Source of the DNA: Bacteroidia bacterium
GTDB lineage: Bacteria > Bacteroidota > Bacteroidia > 2-12-FULL-35-15
Assembly (NCBI GenBank): GCA_030654175.1
Contig: JAURXZ010000030.1
Span: forward strand, 372,001 to 436,000
Direction of reading: 5' to 3'
DNA length: 64,000 bases
Shown here one piece after another: positions 53,597-63,396 of this stretch; within the stretch, counting starts at the first letter, position 1; every line of letters starts with the position of its first letter. The notes under the pieces were generated by a model. The model searched no databases, was not told where the DNA came from, and saw only the letters and a list, made by a program, of their open reading frames with translations. The position numbers and the translations under genes are program-made.

Positions 53597-56500
53597 ATGA
53601 ATTTTAAAGAATTTAAACTATCGAGTTGGGCAATTGATAATAAAATAAGCGTGTATGTACTTACTCTTATTATTACAATAACAGGTCTGTTATCCTACAA
53701 CAGTATCCCTAAAGAAAGCTTTCCTGATATTGTGGTACCTACCATTTATATAAATACCGTTTATGTTGGTAACTCACCTATCAATATCGAAAACCTGGTT
53801 ACTAAACCAATCGAAAAACAATTAAAATCGATCTCCGGAGTAAAAAAACTAAACTCCACATCCTTACAGGACGTATCGGTTATTATGGTTGAGTTTAACA
53901 CCAATGTAGATGTTCCTTTAGCCAAACAAAAAGTAAAAGATGCGGTAGATAAAGCAGCTACTGACCTTCCGAAAGACCTGACCCGCCTGCCAAATGTAAT
54001 GGAAGTCTCCTTTTCCGATTTACCGATCATGTATGTAAATCTTGCCGGGGAAATGGATCTGAATAAATTAAAAAAATATGCTGATGAGCTGAAAGACAGG
54101 ATCGAAGGCATGAAGCAGATCTCTAAAGTAGTAATGGTTGGTGACCTGGAACGTGAAATTCAAATTAATGTGGACATGTATAAAATGCAGGCTGCAACTC
54201 TTTCTTTGGGCGATATTGAGCGTGCAATAAAATCTGAAAATATTAATATTTCAGGAGGTTTGGTACCTATGGATGGGATGAAGCGGAACCTTACTATTCA
54301 GGCAGAATTCAAATCAATTGAAGAAATAAAAAATCTGAACATTAATTCTCCGACAGGTGCAAAATTGCATTTGAAAGATATTGCTGAAGTAAAAGACGGA
54401 AACAAGGAACAACAAAGCTATGCACGCCTTGAAGGCAAAAATGTAATTACGCTTAATATCGTAAAGCGTACCGGAGAAAATTTAATTGAAGCATCTGATA
54501 AAATTGAAGAAACAATTAAAAGCATGCAGAAGTCTAAAGAACTTCCGGAGGAATTAAAAGTCACTGTTACCGGCAATCAGTCAGACAAAACACGAAGCAC
54601 TTTACATGACCTTATCAATACCATTATTATTGGATTTATATTGGTAACATTTATTCTGATGTTCTTTATGGGTGTTACCAATGCCATATTTGTGGCATCA
54701 TCTGTACCGCTATCCATGTTTATTGCTTTCATGGTAATGCCCTGGCTTGGCGGAATTTTCGGGTTCAGTTATACCATGAATATGATCGTGTTATTTGCAT
54801 TTTTACTTGCTTTAGGTATTGTGGTGGATGATGCTATTGTGGTAATTGAAAACACACACCGGCTTTTCGAAAACGGAAAACGGGATATTAAAATAGCCGC
54901 TAAGATGGCCACAGGTGAAGTATTTTTGCCGGTATTAAGTGGAACCCTTACCACACTTGCTCCATTCGTTCCCTTACTTTTTTGGAATGGTATCATTGGT
55001 AAGTTTATGTTTTACTTACCCATCACATTAATAATCACTTTATTGGCCTCCTTATTAGTTGCATACGTTATCAATCCAGTATTTGCGGTTGATTTTATGA
55101 AACCGCATACCGATGAAAATAAAAAAGCAAAATGGACACGTGGAACAAGTATTACAACTTTTATTTTAACACTCCTAAGCACCATACTTCACCTTTCAGG
55201 CCATCCTGCAATAGCTAACCTGACACTGTTTATTTTAGCTTTTTATTTAATAAATACATTTTTCTTACACCGTGTAATTGAAAAATTCCAAACAAAAGTA
55301 TGGCCGGCATTTCAGGCCCGTTATACCAGGTTTTTACTACGCTTCTTAAAACGTCCATGGATGGCGCTTTTTGGAACATTATTGTTATTTGTTTTTACAT
55401 TGGTATTTTTTGCAATACGCAGCCCTAAGGTTGTTTTCTTTCCTCAAGGAGATCCAAATTTTGTTTATGTATATGTAAAACTCCCTGTAGGAACAGATCC
55501 TGCTACTACCAACAAAGTAATGTTGCAGGTAGAAAGCAAAATAAATGATGTGCTTGGAGATTCCAATAAAATAGTAAGTTCAATAATAACCAACGTTACA
55601 AAACAAACAACAGACCCTCAGGATCAGGACCAGAGCGATTATCCTAATAGAGGTAAAGTTGCCATTTCATTTGTAACGTTTGAGGCAAGAGAAGGAAAAT
55701 CTACAACCGAGTATTTATTGGCATTGCAAAATTTAAAATGGAACATCCCCGGTGTTGACATTACAGTTTCTAAAGAGCAAGCAGGACCGCCAGTTTCCAA
55801 GCCTGTTAATATTGAAATACGGGGAGACAATTTTGATCAAATAGTTAATAATGCGAACCGCCTGAAAAGATTTCTTGATAATCAAAAAATTGCAGGAGTT
55901 GCAAATCTGAAATCGGATTTTGAAAGTAATAAACCGGAAATAGTTTTTAATATCGATCGCGAACGCGCCAACAGGGAAGCTGTTTCTACCGGACAGATAG
56001 GCATGGAAATTCGAAATGCCGTGTTTGGTGCTGAAGTGAGCAAATTCCGTGATGCAAATGACGAATACCCTATACAACTCCGTTATCAATATGATCAGCG
56101 AAATAATATTGAAGCGTTGCGCAACTTAAAGATCACCTTCCGTGATATGAACATGGGTGGCGCTATCCGTAGCATTCCATTGTCGGCATTCTGCGATATA
56201 CAATATAGCAATACCTATGGTGGTATTAAACGTAAAATGCAAAAGCGTGTAATTACTTTGTCTTCCAATGCTTCCGCAGGATACAATGAAAATGAAGTGG
56301 TGGCCCGTGTACAAAAGGCAATGAAAAACTTTAAACCACAGGGCGAAGTCGAAATTGCATTTACAGGCCAACAGGAAGAGCAAAAAGAAACAGGAGCATT
56401 CCTTGGTACAGCACTGATGATCTCATTTGGTTTAATTTTATTGATCTTAGTAACTCAATTTAATTCGATTGGCAAACCATTTATTATTTTAACAGAAATA

Positions 56501-57073
56501 TTTTTCAGTATTATCGGGGTATTGCTTGGTACCGCAATCTTTAAAATGGATATGAGTATTGTAATGACAGGTGTTGGAATTATTGCCTTAGCCGGTGTAG
56601 TAGTGCGGAACGGTATATTGCTCGTAGAGTTTGCAGAAGTATCAAGAGCCAATGGAATGAGTTTATGGGATGCAACAGTTGAAGCAGGCCGTACTCGTAT
56701 GACTCCGGTAATCTTAACCGCAACAGCTGCTATACTTGGTTTGCTTCCTTTAGCGGTTGGTTTTAATATTGATTTTGAAACCTTATTCTCACACGGCAAA
56801 CCGAACATCTATATCGGAGGCGATAGCGTTGTGTTTTGGGGCCCTTTATCATGGACTATGATTTTCGGATTAACATTCGCAACATTCTTGACGTTGTTGT
56901 TAGTGCCCGCAATGTACCTGATAGCAGAGCGTTTGAAACGCAAATCAGAAATCATTTTAAAACATTTTGGTTTGCCAGCTGCAATAATGTATATACCATT
57001 TTTTATTCTTGTGTGCCGATTGATACTAAGGTTCCAAGGTAAAAAATTGGAGTATGGTAATTTGGATTATTAG
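53597..57073 (+). CDS. RND-family multidrug efflux pump, inner-membrane subunit
   Basis: An AcrB-like proton-driven transporter of 1158 residues, slightly longer than typical (about 1030-1050). It has 12 expected membrane helices and two large periplasmic loops. The proton-relay region GIVVDDAIVVIENTHRLFEN is in helix 4, KESFPDIVVPTIYINTVYVG is in the N-terminal porter loop and GIIALAGVVVRNGILLVEFA is in helix 10. Extra length includes a stretch after about residue 510 (MKPHTDENKKAKWTRG, then LLSTILHLSGHPAIANLTLF) with additional hydrophobic helices, and a C-terminal extension. It works with the adaptor and TolC proteins. Substrate unknown. Confidence 0.94.
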   Translation: MNFKEFKLSSWAIDNKISVYVLTLIITITGLLSYNSIPKESFPDIVVPTIYINTVYVGNSPINIENLVTKPIEKQLKSISGVKKLNSTSLQDVSVIMVEFNTNVDVPLAKQKVKDAVDKAATDLPKDLTRLPNVMEVSFSDLPIMYVNLAGEMDLNKLKKYADELKDRIEGMKQISKVVMVGDLEREIQINVDMYKMQAATLSLGDIERAIKSENINISGGLVPMDGMKRNLTIQAEFKSIEEIKNLNINSPTGAKLHLKDIAEVKDGNKEQQSYARLEGKNVITLNIVKRTGENLIEASDKIEETIKSMQKSKELPEELKVTVTGNQSDKTRSTLHDLINTIIIGFILVTFILMFFMGVTNAIFVASSVPLSMFIAFMVMPWLGGIFGFSYTMNMIVLFAFLLALGIVVDDAIVVIENTHRLFENGKRDIKIAAKMATGEVFLPVLSGTLTTLAPFVPLLFWNGIIGKFMFYLPITLIITLLASLLVAYVINPVFAVDFMKPHTDENKKAKWTRGTSITTFILTLLSTILHLSGHPAIANLTLFILAFYLINTFFLHRVIEKFQTKVWPAFQARYTRFLLRFLKRPWMALFGTLLLFVFTLVFFAIRSPKVVFFPQGDPNFVYVYVKLPVGTDPATTNKVMLQVESKINDVLGDSNKIVSSIITNVTKQTTDPQDQDQSDYPNRGKVAISFVTFEAREGKSTTEYLLALQNLKWNIPGVDITVSKEQAGPPVSKPVNIEIRGDNFDQIVNNANRLKRFLDNQKIAGVANLKSDFESNKPEIVFNIDRERANREAVSTGQIGMEIRNAVFGAEVSKFRDANDEYPIQLRYQYDQRNNIEALRNLKITFRDMNMGGAIRSIPLSAFCDIQYSNTYGGIKRKMQKRVITLSSNASAGYNENEVVARVQKAMKNFKPQGEVEIAFTGQQEEQKETGAFLGTALMISFGLILLILVTQFNSIGKPFIILTEIFFSIIGVLLGTAIFKMDMSIVMTGVGIIALAGVVVRNGILLVEFAEVSRANGMSLWDATVEAGRTRMTPVILTATAAILGLLPLAVGFNIDFETLFSHGKPNIYIGGDSVVFWGPLSWTMIFGLTFATFLTLLLVPAMYLIAERLKRKSEIILKHFGLPAAIMYIPFFILVCRLILRFQGKKLEYGNLDY

Positions 57074-57097
57074 GCATAGTAACCCAATCCGACAGAA

Positions 57098-57154
57098 TGG
57101 AACGCAGATGACACAGATTTTTCTATGATCAAATATGATTTTTGATCTGAGTCA
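57098..57154. repeat. Intergenic repeat-like element after the efflux operon
   Basis: TGGAACGCAGATGACACAGA, then GATCAAA (57127-57133), 7 nt, TTTGATC (57141-57147). The first part resembles an intergenic phrase common in bacterial genomes (recalled). It precedes the terminator at 57191. Confidence 0.35.
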
Positions 57155-57190
57155 TTTATTTAAAAATGATCAATAAAAAATCAGAAAACT

Positions 57191-57226
57191 AAAAAAGGTG
57201 TTCCAAAATTTTGGAACACCTTTTTT
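57191..57226. terminator. Bidirectional rho-independent terminator
   Basis: A perfect 36-nt palindrome: A6, GGTGTTCCAAAA, TTTTGGAACACC, T6. It lies between the convergent RND pump and PhoH genes and should act in both directions. Confidence 0.92.
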
Positions 57227-57256
57227 AATTCAAACAAAAATCTCAATCAAAAAAAT

Positions 57257-58585
57257 CTACAAAAACTCATTCGCCAAATTTGCAAGCTCTGAGCGTTCTC
57301 CTTTTTCAAGAGTAATATGTGCGTATAACTTTTGATTTTTTAACCTATCAATTAAGTACGACAAGCCATTACTTTGTGTATCTAAGTAAGGAGTATCAAT
57401 TTGGTAGATATCACCTGTAAAAATTATTTTAGTGTTTTCTCCTGCTCGTGAAATAATGGTTTTTACTTCATGCGGAGTAAGATTTTGAGCTTCATCAACA
57501 ATAAAAAACACATTTGATAAACTACGCCCTCTGATATACGCCAATGGACAAACAACCAATTTCTCATTTTCAACCATTTCAGTGATCTGCTTGTATTCAC
57601 GATCCTTTTCGGTAAACAGTCCTTTAATATATTTCAAATTATCCCATAAAGGCTCCATGTATGGGTTTAACTTCGATTTAATATCTCCTGGCAGGTAACC
57701 AATATCTTTATTAGACAAAGGAACTACAGGGCGAGCTAAATAGATCTGATGAAAATTTCTGCGTTGCTCCAATGCTCCGGCCAATGATAGTAATGTTTTC
57801 CCTGTTCCGGCAACACCTTGCAAAGTCACCAATTTAATTTCAGGATTTAGTATCGCATCCAAGGCAAAAGCCTGCTCAGCATTTTGAGGGCTAATACCAA
57901 GTGCGCTTACTTTTTTAATGCGCTCTATAGTATCTTTAACAGGGCTATATGTAGCAAGGACTGATTTAGCAGCATTTTTTAAAATAAAAAAATGATTGGA
58001 TGGTGGCTTTTGTTTTTTTAATAAAACAGATGTCTCACAGAATCCCTTCTCATAAATTTCATTGATAATTTCGAGAGGAACTTTCTCCATTTCACTACAA
58101 CCGGTATACAGTTCGCTAACATCCTTTATTTTTCCGGTCTCATAATCTTCCGCGATCAAATTAAGCGATTTCGCTTTGATCCGCAGATTGATGTCTTTGG
58201 TAACCATTACCACTTTATGTTTGGGGTATTGTTCCGAAACATACAATGCGGTATTTAATATCCGATGATCTGCTTTTTTCTCACCAAAAACCTGTTCAGC
58301 ATCAATTGTGGAACCCTGATGCATTTCAATTTTTATCATTCCATGACCCTTGCCATTAATAGGTATCCAATCCTGCAAGGTATTACCTTCCGAAATTTTA
58401 TCTATATATCGCGAAAACTCTCGGGCTGCAAAATTTTTGGTGTCATTTCCCTTTTTGAAATTATCCAGTTCCTCTAAAACAGTTATGGGAATTACTACAT
58501 CATGCTCATGGAAGCTTTTGGCAGCCATATGGTCATAAATAATTACTGATGTATCAAGAACGAAGATCTTTTTTTCTTTCACCAT
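57257..58585 (-). CDS. PIN-domain/PhoH-family ATPase (YlaK type)
   Basis: A 442-residue protein. The N-terminal PIN-type RNase domain (about 5-140) opens with FVLDTSVIIYDHMA and has acidic residues in VLEELDNFKKG and VTKDINLRIKA. The C-terminal PhoH-type P-loop ATPase (about 240-442) has VAGTGKTLLSLAGAL, VFFIVDEAQNLTPHEVKTII and a TGDIYQIDTPYLD block. These PIN-PhoH proteins are thought to be ATP-driven ribonucleases or helicases; the specific role is unknown. It is transcribed alone, convergent with the efflux operon. Confidence 0.93.
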   Translation of the reverse strand: MVKEKKIFVLDTSVIIYDHMAAKSFHEHDVVIPITVLEELDNFKKGNDTKNFAAREFSRYIDKISEGNTLQDWIPINGKGHGMIKIEMHQGSTIDAEQVFGEKKADHRILNTALYVSEQYPKHKVVMVTKDINLRIKAKSLNLIAEDYETGKIKDVSELYTGCSEMEKVPLEIINEIYEKGFCETSVLLKKQKPPSNHFFILKNAAKSVLATYSPVKDTIERIKKVSALGISPQNAEQAFALDAILNPEIKLVTLQGVAGTGKTLLSLAGALEQRRNFHQIYLARPVVPLSNKDIGYLPGDIKSKLNPYMEPLWDNLKYIKGLFTEKDREYKQITEMVENEKLVVCPLAYIRGRSLSNVFFIVDEAQNLTPHEVKTIISRAGENTKIIFTGDIYQIDTPYLDTQSNGLSYLIDRLKNQKLYAHITLEKGERSELANLANEFL

Positions 58586-59071
58586 TATATATCGTTTTTA
58601 TTAAATGTTTCGATAAAACTATAAAAACAAAAAGCACATTTTAAGAACTAGCAATAAAGTAATGAACAAAAAATTGTTTAAAGTATTTCTTTTGCAAGTT
58701 TAACGCAAACAAAACAAGGATGTTTCAACGAAATTTTTTCAATCACAATTTTTCATTTTTTATTAGTTTAAAACGACTTTAAAATTGTTAAAAAATAATT
58801 CAAATTGAATTTTTTAATTGTATTCCCTTAATAATGACGTGGTAAGGTATTTATTATTTAATGGTAAAAAAAACAAATTACCATTCTATCTCTTTATAAC
58901 GTGTTTTATGCCGGATAAATTATTGCTCGACATCATTTAATTAATATTTGTCTAAATAAAACAATACCTCATTCATATAATTGTAAAAACAGTAACTTTG
59001 TCAATCAAATTTTGGTTATATAAAAAGAAATACCTAAAATTGATGTCGAAAAATAAACTAAATTATTTTAC
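58586..59071. other. AT-rich intergenic region upstream of the complex I operon
   Basis: This 486-nt gap between the divergent PhoH and nuoA genes is very AT-rich, with no gene or RNA recognised. TAACTTTG (58993-59000) is a full -7 consensus match about 72 nt before nuoA and is the best candidate for the nuo promoter; no TTG was found at the ideal distance. Several A/T-rich near-palindromes (for example around 58797-58815) could be regulatory. Confidence 0.45.
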
Positions 59072-59446
59072 ATGCCAGTAGCAGTAAGTTCACCCATTGA
59101 TTTTTTACCGATTGCATTAATGTTTATGGTAGCTCTTGGATTTGTTGCTACTACAATGTTTGTAACGCATAAGCTAGGCCCTTCGCGCAAAACTAAAATT
59201 AAATCTGCAACCTTCGAATGCGGTATCGAACCAGAAGGAAATGCACGTGTTCCTTTCTCCATTAAATATTTTCTCGTAGCTATTTTATTTGTTTTGTTTG
59301 ATGTGGAAGTAATATTTATGTATCCCTGGGCAGTAAATTTTAAAACACTTGGATTAGTTGGTTTTATGGAAATGTTAACATTTGTTGCTTTTTTATTAGT
59401 GGGCTTTTATTATATCCTTAAAAAGGGTGCATTAAAGTGGGAATAA
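59072..59446 (+). CDS. nuoA: NADH-quinone oxidoreductase subunit A
   Basis: A 124-residue membrane subunit of complex I. It has three membrane helices and the conserved loop SATFECGIEPEGNARVPFSI with the Cys and Glu typical of NuoA, then FLVAILFVLFDVEVIFMYPW. It is the first gene of a nuo operon in the usual order A-B-C-D-E-F. Length is as in the family. Confidence 0.96.
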   Translation: MPVAVSSPIDFLPIALMFMVALGFVATTMFVTHKLGPSRKTKIKSATFECGIEPEGNARVPFSIKYFLVAILFVLFDVEVIFMYPWAVNFKTLGLVGFMEMLTFVAFLLVGFYYILKKGALKWE

Positions 59447-59507
59447 GGTGTACAGATAAGGAAGAAAAACGAATCTGTTTGATCCCTGGTCAATAATTAA
59501 AACAAAA

Positions 59508-60065
59508 ATGAGTATAATCGAAAAATCAAAAATTGATATTGTTACAGCACCTCAAGGAATTGAAGGTCCCGGTTTTTTTGCAACCCGGATCGATAAAGTT
59601 GTAGGGATGGCACGTGCAAATTCATTATGGCCTTTGCCTTTTGCAACTTCTTGTTGTGGAATTGAGTTTATGGCAACAATGGCATCAACCTACGATTTAG
59701 GACGATTTGGTTCTGAACGTTTGAGCTTTTCACCTCGTCAGGCCGACCTGTTAATGGTAATGGGAACCATCGCTAAAAAAATGGGACCTGTATTACGTCA
59801 GGTATATGAGCAAATGGCAGAACCTAAATGGGTATTGTCAATGGGTGCTTGTGCCTCCAGTGGTGGTATATTTGATACCTATAGCGTATTGCAAGGTATT
59901 GACAGAATTATCCCTGTTGATGTATATGTTCCCGGTTGTCCTCCACGTCCTGAGCAGGTTTTGGATGGTATCATGCAAATACAGAAATTAGTTGAAAACG
60001 AATCCATCAGACGCAGAGATACTCCCGAGTATAAAGAGATGCTGGCTAAATACGGAATGGAATAG
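59508..60065 (+). CDS. nuoB: NADH-quinone oxidoreductase subunit B
   Basis: A 185-residue peripheral subunit that holds the terminal [4Fe-4S] cluster N2, which passes electrons to quinone. Cluster cysteines are visible in TSCCGIEFM, SMGACASSGGIF and YVPGCPPRPE. The stop codon (TAG) abuts the nuoC start with no spacer. Confidence 0.97.
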   Translation: MSIIEKSKIDIVTAPQGIEGPGFFATRIDKVVGMARANSLWPLPFATSCCGIEFMATMASTYDLGRFGSERLSFSPRQADLLMVMGTIAKKMGPVLRQVYEQMAEPKWVLSMGACASSGGIFDTYSVLQGIDRIIPVDVYVPGCPPRPEQVLDGIMQIQKLVENESIRRRDTPEYKEMLAKYGME

Positions 60066-60575
60066 ATGGACAAAGAAGCACTATTAACCGCAGTTCAGGA
60101 AAAACTAAAAGCCCAATTTGGTGAAGGAATAATTTCATCTGAACTACTTTACGATTACCCTGTTTTTACTATTAAAAGCGACCTTATTTGTGATGTTGTA
60201 AGATTTCTTTACAATGATGATGAACTCGCTTTTCAATATTTAACAACCCTTGCCGGGATCCATTATCCTGATAACAAAGGACAGGAACTTGGTATAATGT
60301 ACCAATTACACAACTTACCAAAGAATTTAAGGATCAGAATAAAAATAGCTGTAAGTATCAATCATCCTGTTGTACCTACAATTACGCCAGTATTTTCTGC
60401 TGCTAACTGGATGGAGCGTCAGGAATTCGACTTTTTTGGTATCATTTTCAATGGACATCCTAATTTGAAACGTATTTTAAATATGGACGAAATGACGTAT
60501 CATCCAATGCGTAAGGAATATCCACTTGAAGACGGAACACGTGAAGATAAAGATGATAAAATGTTTGGAAGGTAA
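60066..60575 (+). CDS. nuoC: NADH-quinone oxidoreductase subunit C
   Basis: A 169-residue peripheral subunit of complex I (30 kDa subunit family), without catalytic cofactor. The family block ERQEFDFFGIIFNGHPNLKR and YPLEDGTREDKDDKMFGR are present. NuoC and NuoD are separate here, unlike the fused E. coli NuoCD. Confidence 0.95.
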   Translation: MDKEALLTAVQEKLKAQFGEGIISSELLYDYPVFTIKSDLICDVVRFLYNDDELAFQYLTTLAGIHYPDNKGQELGIMYQLHNLPKNLRIRIKIAVSINHPVVPTITPVFSAANWMERQEFDFFGIIFNGHPNLKRILNMDEMTYHPMRKEYPLEDGTREDKDDKMFGR

Positions 60576-60629
60576 TTTCTTTCTTTAATTTTTGACTTTT
60601 GACTTAAAAACTTTTGACTTTTAAAATAA

Positions 60630-61880
60630 ATGAGTTCTAAAAATAAAATAGAAAAATTAAAAACGGACAATAGCTCTCCCTCCATCATTGAGGGTTGCGA
60701 AAAGCCGGATGAATTTTCCACCCTCAACCTCGGACCTACACATCCCGCTACACACGGTATTTTCCAGAACGTGTTAAAAATGGATGGAGAGATCGTGATG
60801 GATTCTGAATCTACTATCGGATATATCCATCGTGCATTTGAAAAAATTGCGGAGCATCGCCCCTATTATCAATTCACCCCTATAACCGACCGTTTAAATT
60901 ACTGTTCTTCCCCTATCAATAATATGGGATGGCACATGGCAGTTGAAAAGCTCGTTGGTATTGAAATACCAAAGCGCGTTCAATATTTACGTGTTATCAT
61001 TATGGAGTTGGCACGTATTTCCGATCATATAATTTGTAACAGCGTTATCGGTGTTGATACCGGAGCAATGACTGGCTTTTTGTATATCTTCCAGATGCGT
61101 GAACGTATTTACGAAATTTATGAAGAATTATGTGGTGCCCGTTTAACAACCAACATAGGCCGTATCGGAGGTCTTGAAAGAGATTTCACACCTAAAGCCT
61201 GGAGCCTGATAGATAAATTTTTAGTTGACTTCCCTCCTGCTCTGAAAGAATTTGAAAACCTGTTGATGCGTAACCGTATTTTTATGGATCGTACCATTGG
61301 TTGCGGACCAATATCTGCTGAAAGAGCTTTAAATTATAGCTTTTCAGGACCAAACCTGCGTGCAGCAGGAGTTGATTATGATGTACGCGTTATGAATCCA
61401 TATTGTTCATACGAAGAGTTTGATTTCATTATTCCTGTTGGCTTAAATGGTGATACCTATGATCGTTTTATGGTGCGTGAAGGCGAGATGTGGGAAAGTG
61501 TAAAGATCATTCAACAAGCAATTGAAAAAGTTAAGAAAGAGCCTGCAGGAGTTTTCCATGCTGATGTTCCAGAGTTTTACCTTCCTCCAAAAGAAGAAGT
61601 TTACAACAATATGGAAGCATTGATCTATCACTTTAAAATTGTGATGGGTGAAACTGCAATCCCCAAAGGCGAAGTATATCAAGCGGTTGAAGGTGGCAAT
61701 GGAGAATTAGGTTATTATATAATCAGTGATGGTGGAAGAGCACCTTACCGTGTTCACATCCGCAGACCCTGCTTTATTTATTACCAGGCTTATGCCGAAA
61801 TGATAAAAGGAGGAATGCTTTCAGATGCTATCCTTACTATGAGTAGTATGAATGTAATTGCCGGTGAATTAGACGCATAA
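60630..61880 (+). CDS. nuoD: NADH-quinone oxidoreductase subunit D
   Basis: A 416-residue peripheral subunit (49 kDa family) that shapes the quinone site. Motifs include LNLGPTHPATHGIFQNVLKM, then GYIHRAFEKIAEHRPYYQF, and the end SMNVIAGELDA. The first 25 or so residues are extra, hydrophilic sequence before the conserved core. The 54-nt gap to nuoC contains three copies of a TTTTGACTT-like repeat. Confidence 0.96.
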   Translation: MSSKNKIEKLKTDNSSPSIIEGCEKPDEFSTLNLGPTHPATHGIFQNVLKMDGEIVMDSESTIGYIHRAFEKIAEHRPYYQFTPITDRLNYCSSPINNMGWHMAVEKLVGIEIPKRVQYLRVIIMELARISDHIICNSVIGVDTGAMTGFLYIFQMRERIYEIYEELCGARLTTNIGRIGGLERDFTPKAWSLIDKFLVDFPPALKEFENLLMRNRIFMDRTIGCGPISAERALNYSFSGPNLRAAGVDYDVRVMNPYCSYEEFDFIIPVGLNGDTYDRFMVREGEMWESVKIIQQAIEKVKKEPAGVFHADVPEFYLPPKEEVYNNMEALIYHFKIVMGETAIPKGEVYQAVEGGNGELGYYIISDGGRAPYRVHIRRPCFIYYQAYAEMIKGGMLSDAILTMSSMNVIAGELDA

Positions 61881-61906
61881 GAAAGTAAATTTTAAAACTG
61901 AACTAT

Positions 61907-62818
61907 ATGAATTATAAAAAACAATTTTTAGTCATCCTCCTGATTGCAATTACTGCCAATTGTTTTTCTCAATTTATCTATATGAAAACTGCAGAAATAG
62001 GTAAAATCAAGGATGCTACAATTGCAATTGCCATCAGTAATGACGATGAATTAAACAAAAATTTAGAAACTTTTATGGCTTCTAATTGGACTGCTAGTAA
62101 ATATAAAATTATGAAACGTTCTGAGTTAGAAAATTATGTAAAAACGACTCCCAAAAATTACGTTATCACCTATTTACAAGATCAAAAAGGAAAATTGACA
62201 AGTAGTAATAAAGCATTGGCAACAGGTGGGGAAAAAGATCAAATTACTTACAGAGAGGATCACTTGTTATTACTGGAAGGTGTGAGTAAACCATCCAAGA
62301 TCAAAACAACAGAAGCATTATTCAAATCCTGGATTGATTTTGAACTAGAAGGAATTGATAAATTAGCTGAGAGTATTCGAGAGCTTCAACAAATAAATGC
62401 AATTTTAACATTCGCTGATCTAAAAGATAATCAACTCGGAATATTTAAACAAATGTCTCATTATCCAACTAATGATGAAAAAAAGATTATAAGTAAAGAA
62501 TTATGGGTTGCTTCCTCAAATGTTGAAATAGATGAAGCAAAAGTAAAAAAGATTTATCCATATAAATATAAGGTTGTTTCAAAAGAGCAAATTGCAGAAG
62601 CAATAAAATCCAAAACAAAAGATATAGTTTATTTAGCTTATGTAAAAGTGCAATCTTTTGAAAATACAGGTATTGGTTCTCCTAAAAGACCGGATCAAAC
62701 ATTTTATGTTATACAAGATGCTGAGAATGGCCAAATATTATCAATATTAAACGGATTAGCTACTTTTGACTATAGGTATTTCGAAGCTATTAAAAATGCT
62801 GCTGAAAAAGCTAAATAA
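61907..62818 (+). CDS. Exported protein of unknown function inside the nuo operon
   Basis: A 303-residue protein with a signal peptide (MNYKKQFLVILLIAITANCF, cleavage near FSQ). The mature part is Lys/Asp/Glu-rich with mixed alpha/beta character, for example SWIDFELEGIDKLAESIREL and AEAIKSKTKDIVYLAYVKVQ. It has no similarity I recognise to any complex I subunit. It sits between nuoD (26 nt) and nuoE (31 nt) in the same direction, so it is co-transcribed with nuo. Its codon use looks more A-rich than the flanking nuo genes, which suggests insertion. It may not be part of complex I. Confidence 0.75.
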   Translation: MNYKKQFLVILLIAITANCFSQFIYMKTAEIGKIKDATIAIAISNDDELNKNLETFMASNWTASKYKIMKRSELENYVKTTPKNYVITYLQDQKGKLTSSNKALATGGEKDQITYREDHLLLLEGVSKPSKIKTTEALFKSWIDFELEGIDKLAESIRELQQINAILTFADLKDNQLGIFKQMSHYPTNDEKKIISKELWVASSNVEIDEAKVKKIYPYKYKVVSKEQIAEAIKSKTKDIVYLAYVKVQSFENTGIGSPKRPDQTFYVIQDAENGQILSILNGLATFDYRYFEAIKNAAEKAK

Positions 62819-62849
62819 AAAAAATAATTGGGTGTAAAATGAGTTTGTA

Positions 62850-63389
62850 ATGAGTAAAGAAATAAAATTTAACGAAGAAACGCTTGCCCTGGTTCATAAG
62901 TTGATGAACCGTTACCCTGAAGGCAAGCACAAATCAGCCCTGCTACCGATCTTACACATTGCTCAGGCAGAGTTTGACGGGTGGTTAAGTCCGGCCACCA
63001 TGGACTATGTAGCATCTATTCTTAAGATCCAATCCATTGAAGTATATGAAGTCGCTTCATTTTATTCGATGTATAATTTAAAACCTGTTGGAAAGTGTTT
63101 ATTGGAAGTATGCCGTACATCATCATGCTGGGTGCGCGGTGCAGAAGATGTAGTAAAACATTTGGAAAAACGTCTTGGAATAAAAGAAGGAGAAACCACT
63201 GCTGATGGAATGTTTACGATCAAAACTGTTGAATGTTTAGGAAGCTGCGGAAGTGCTCCATTATTGCAATGCGGAGCATCGTATCACGAAAATTTAACGT
63301 TCGAAAAAGTAGATGCGCTGATTGAAACTTACCGTGCAGAAGGAAAAAGAAAGAGTTATACCGATTTAGATTATAAAAATACATTGTAA
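62850..63389 (+). CDS. nuoE: NADH-quinone oxidoreductase subunit E
   Basis: A 179-residue subunit (24 kDa family) of the NADH dehydrogenase module. It has the [2Fe-2S] cluster cysteines in CRTSSCWVRG (first pair) and VECLGSCGSAPLLQ (second pair) and the helical N-terminus PILHIAQAEFDGWLSP typical of the family. It is followed after the repeat at 63397 by nuoF. Confidence 0.96.
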   Translation: MSKEIKFNEETLALVHKLMNRYPEGKHKSALLPILHIAQAEFDGWLSPATMDYVASILKIQSIEVYEVASFYSMYNLKPVGKCLLEVCRTSSCWVRGAEDVVKHLEKRLGIKEGETTADGMFTIKTVECLGSCGSAPLLQCGASYHENLTFEKVDALIETYRAEGKRKSYTDLDYKNTL

Positions 63390-63396
63390 TAAAAAT

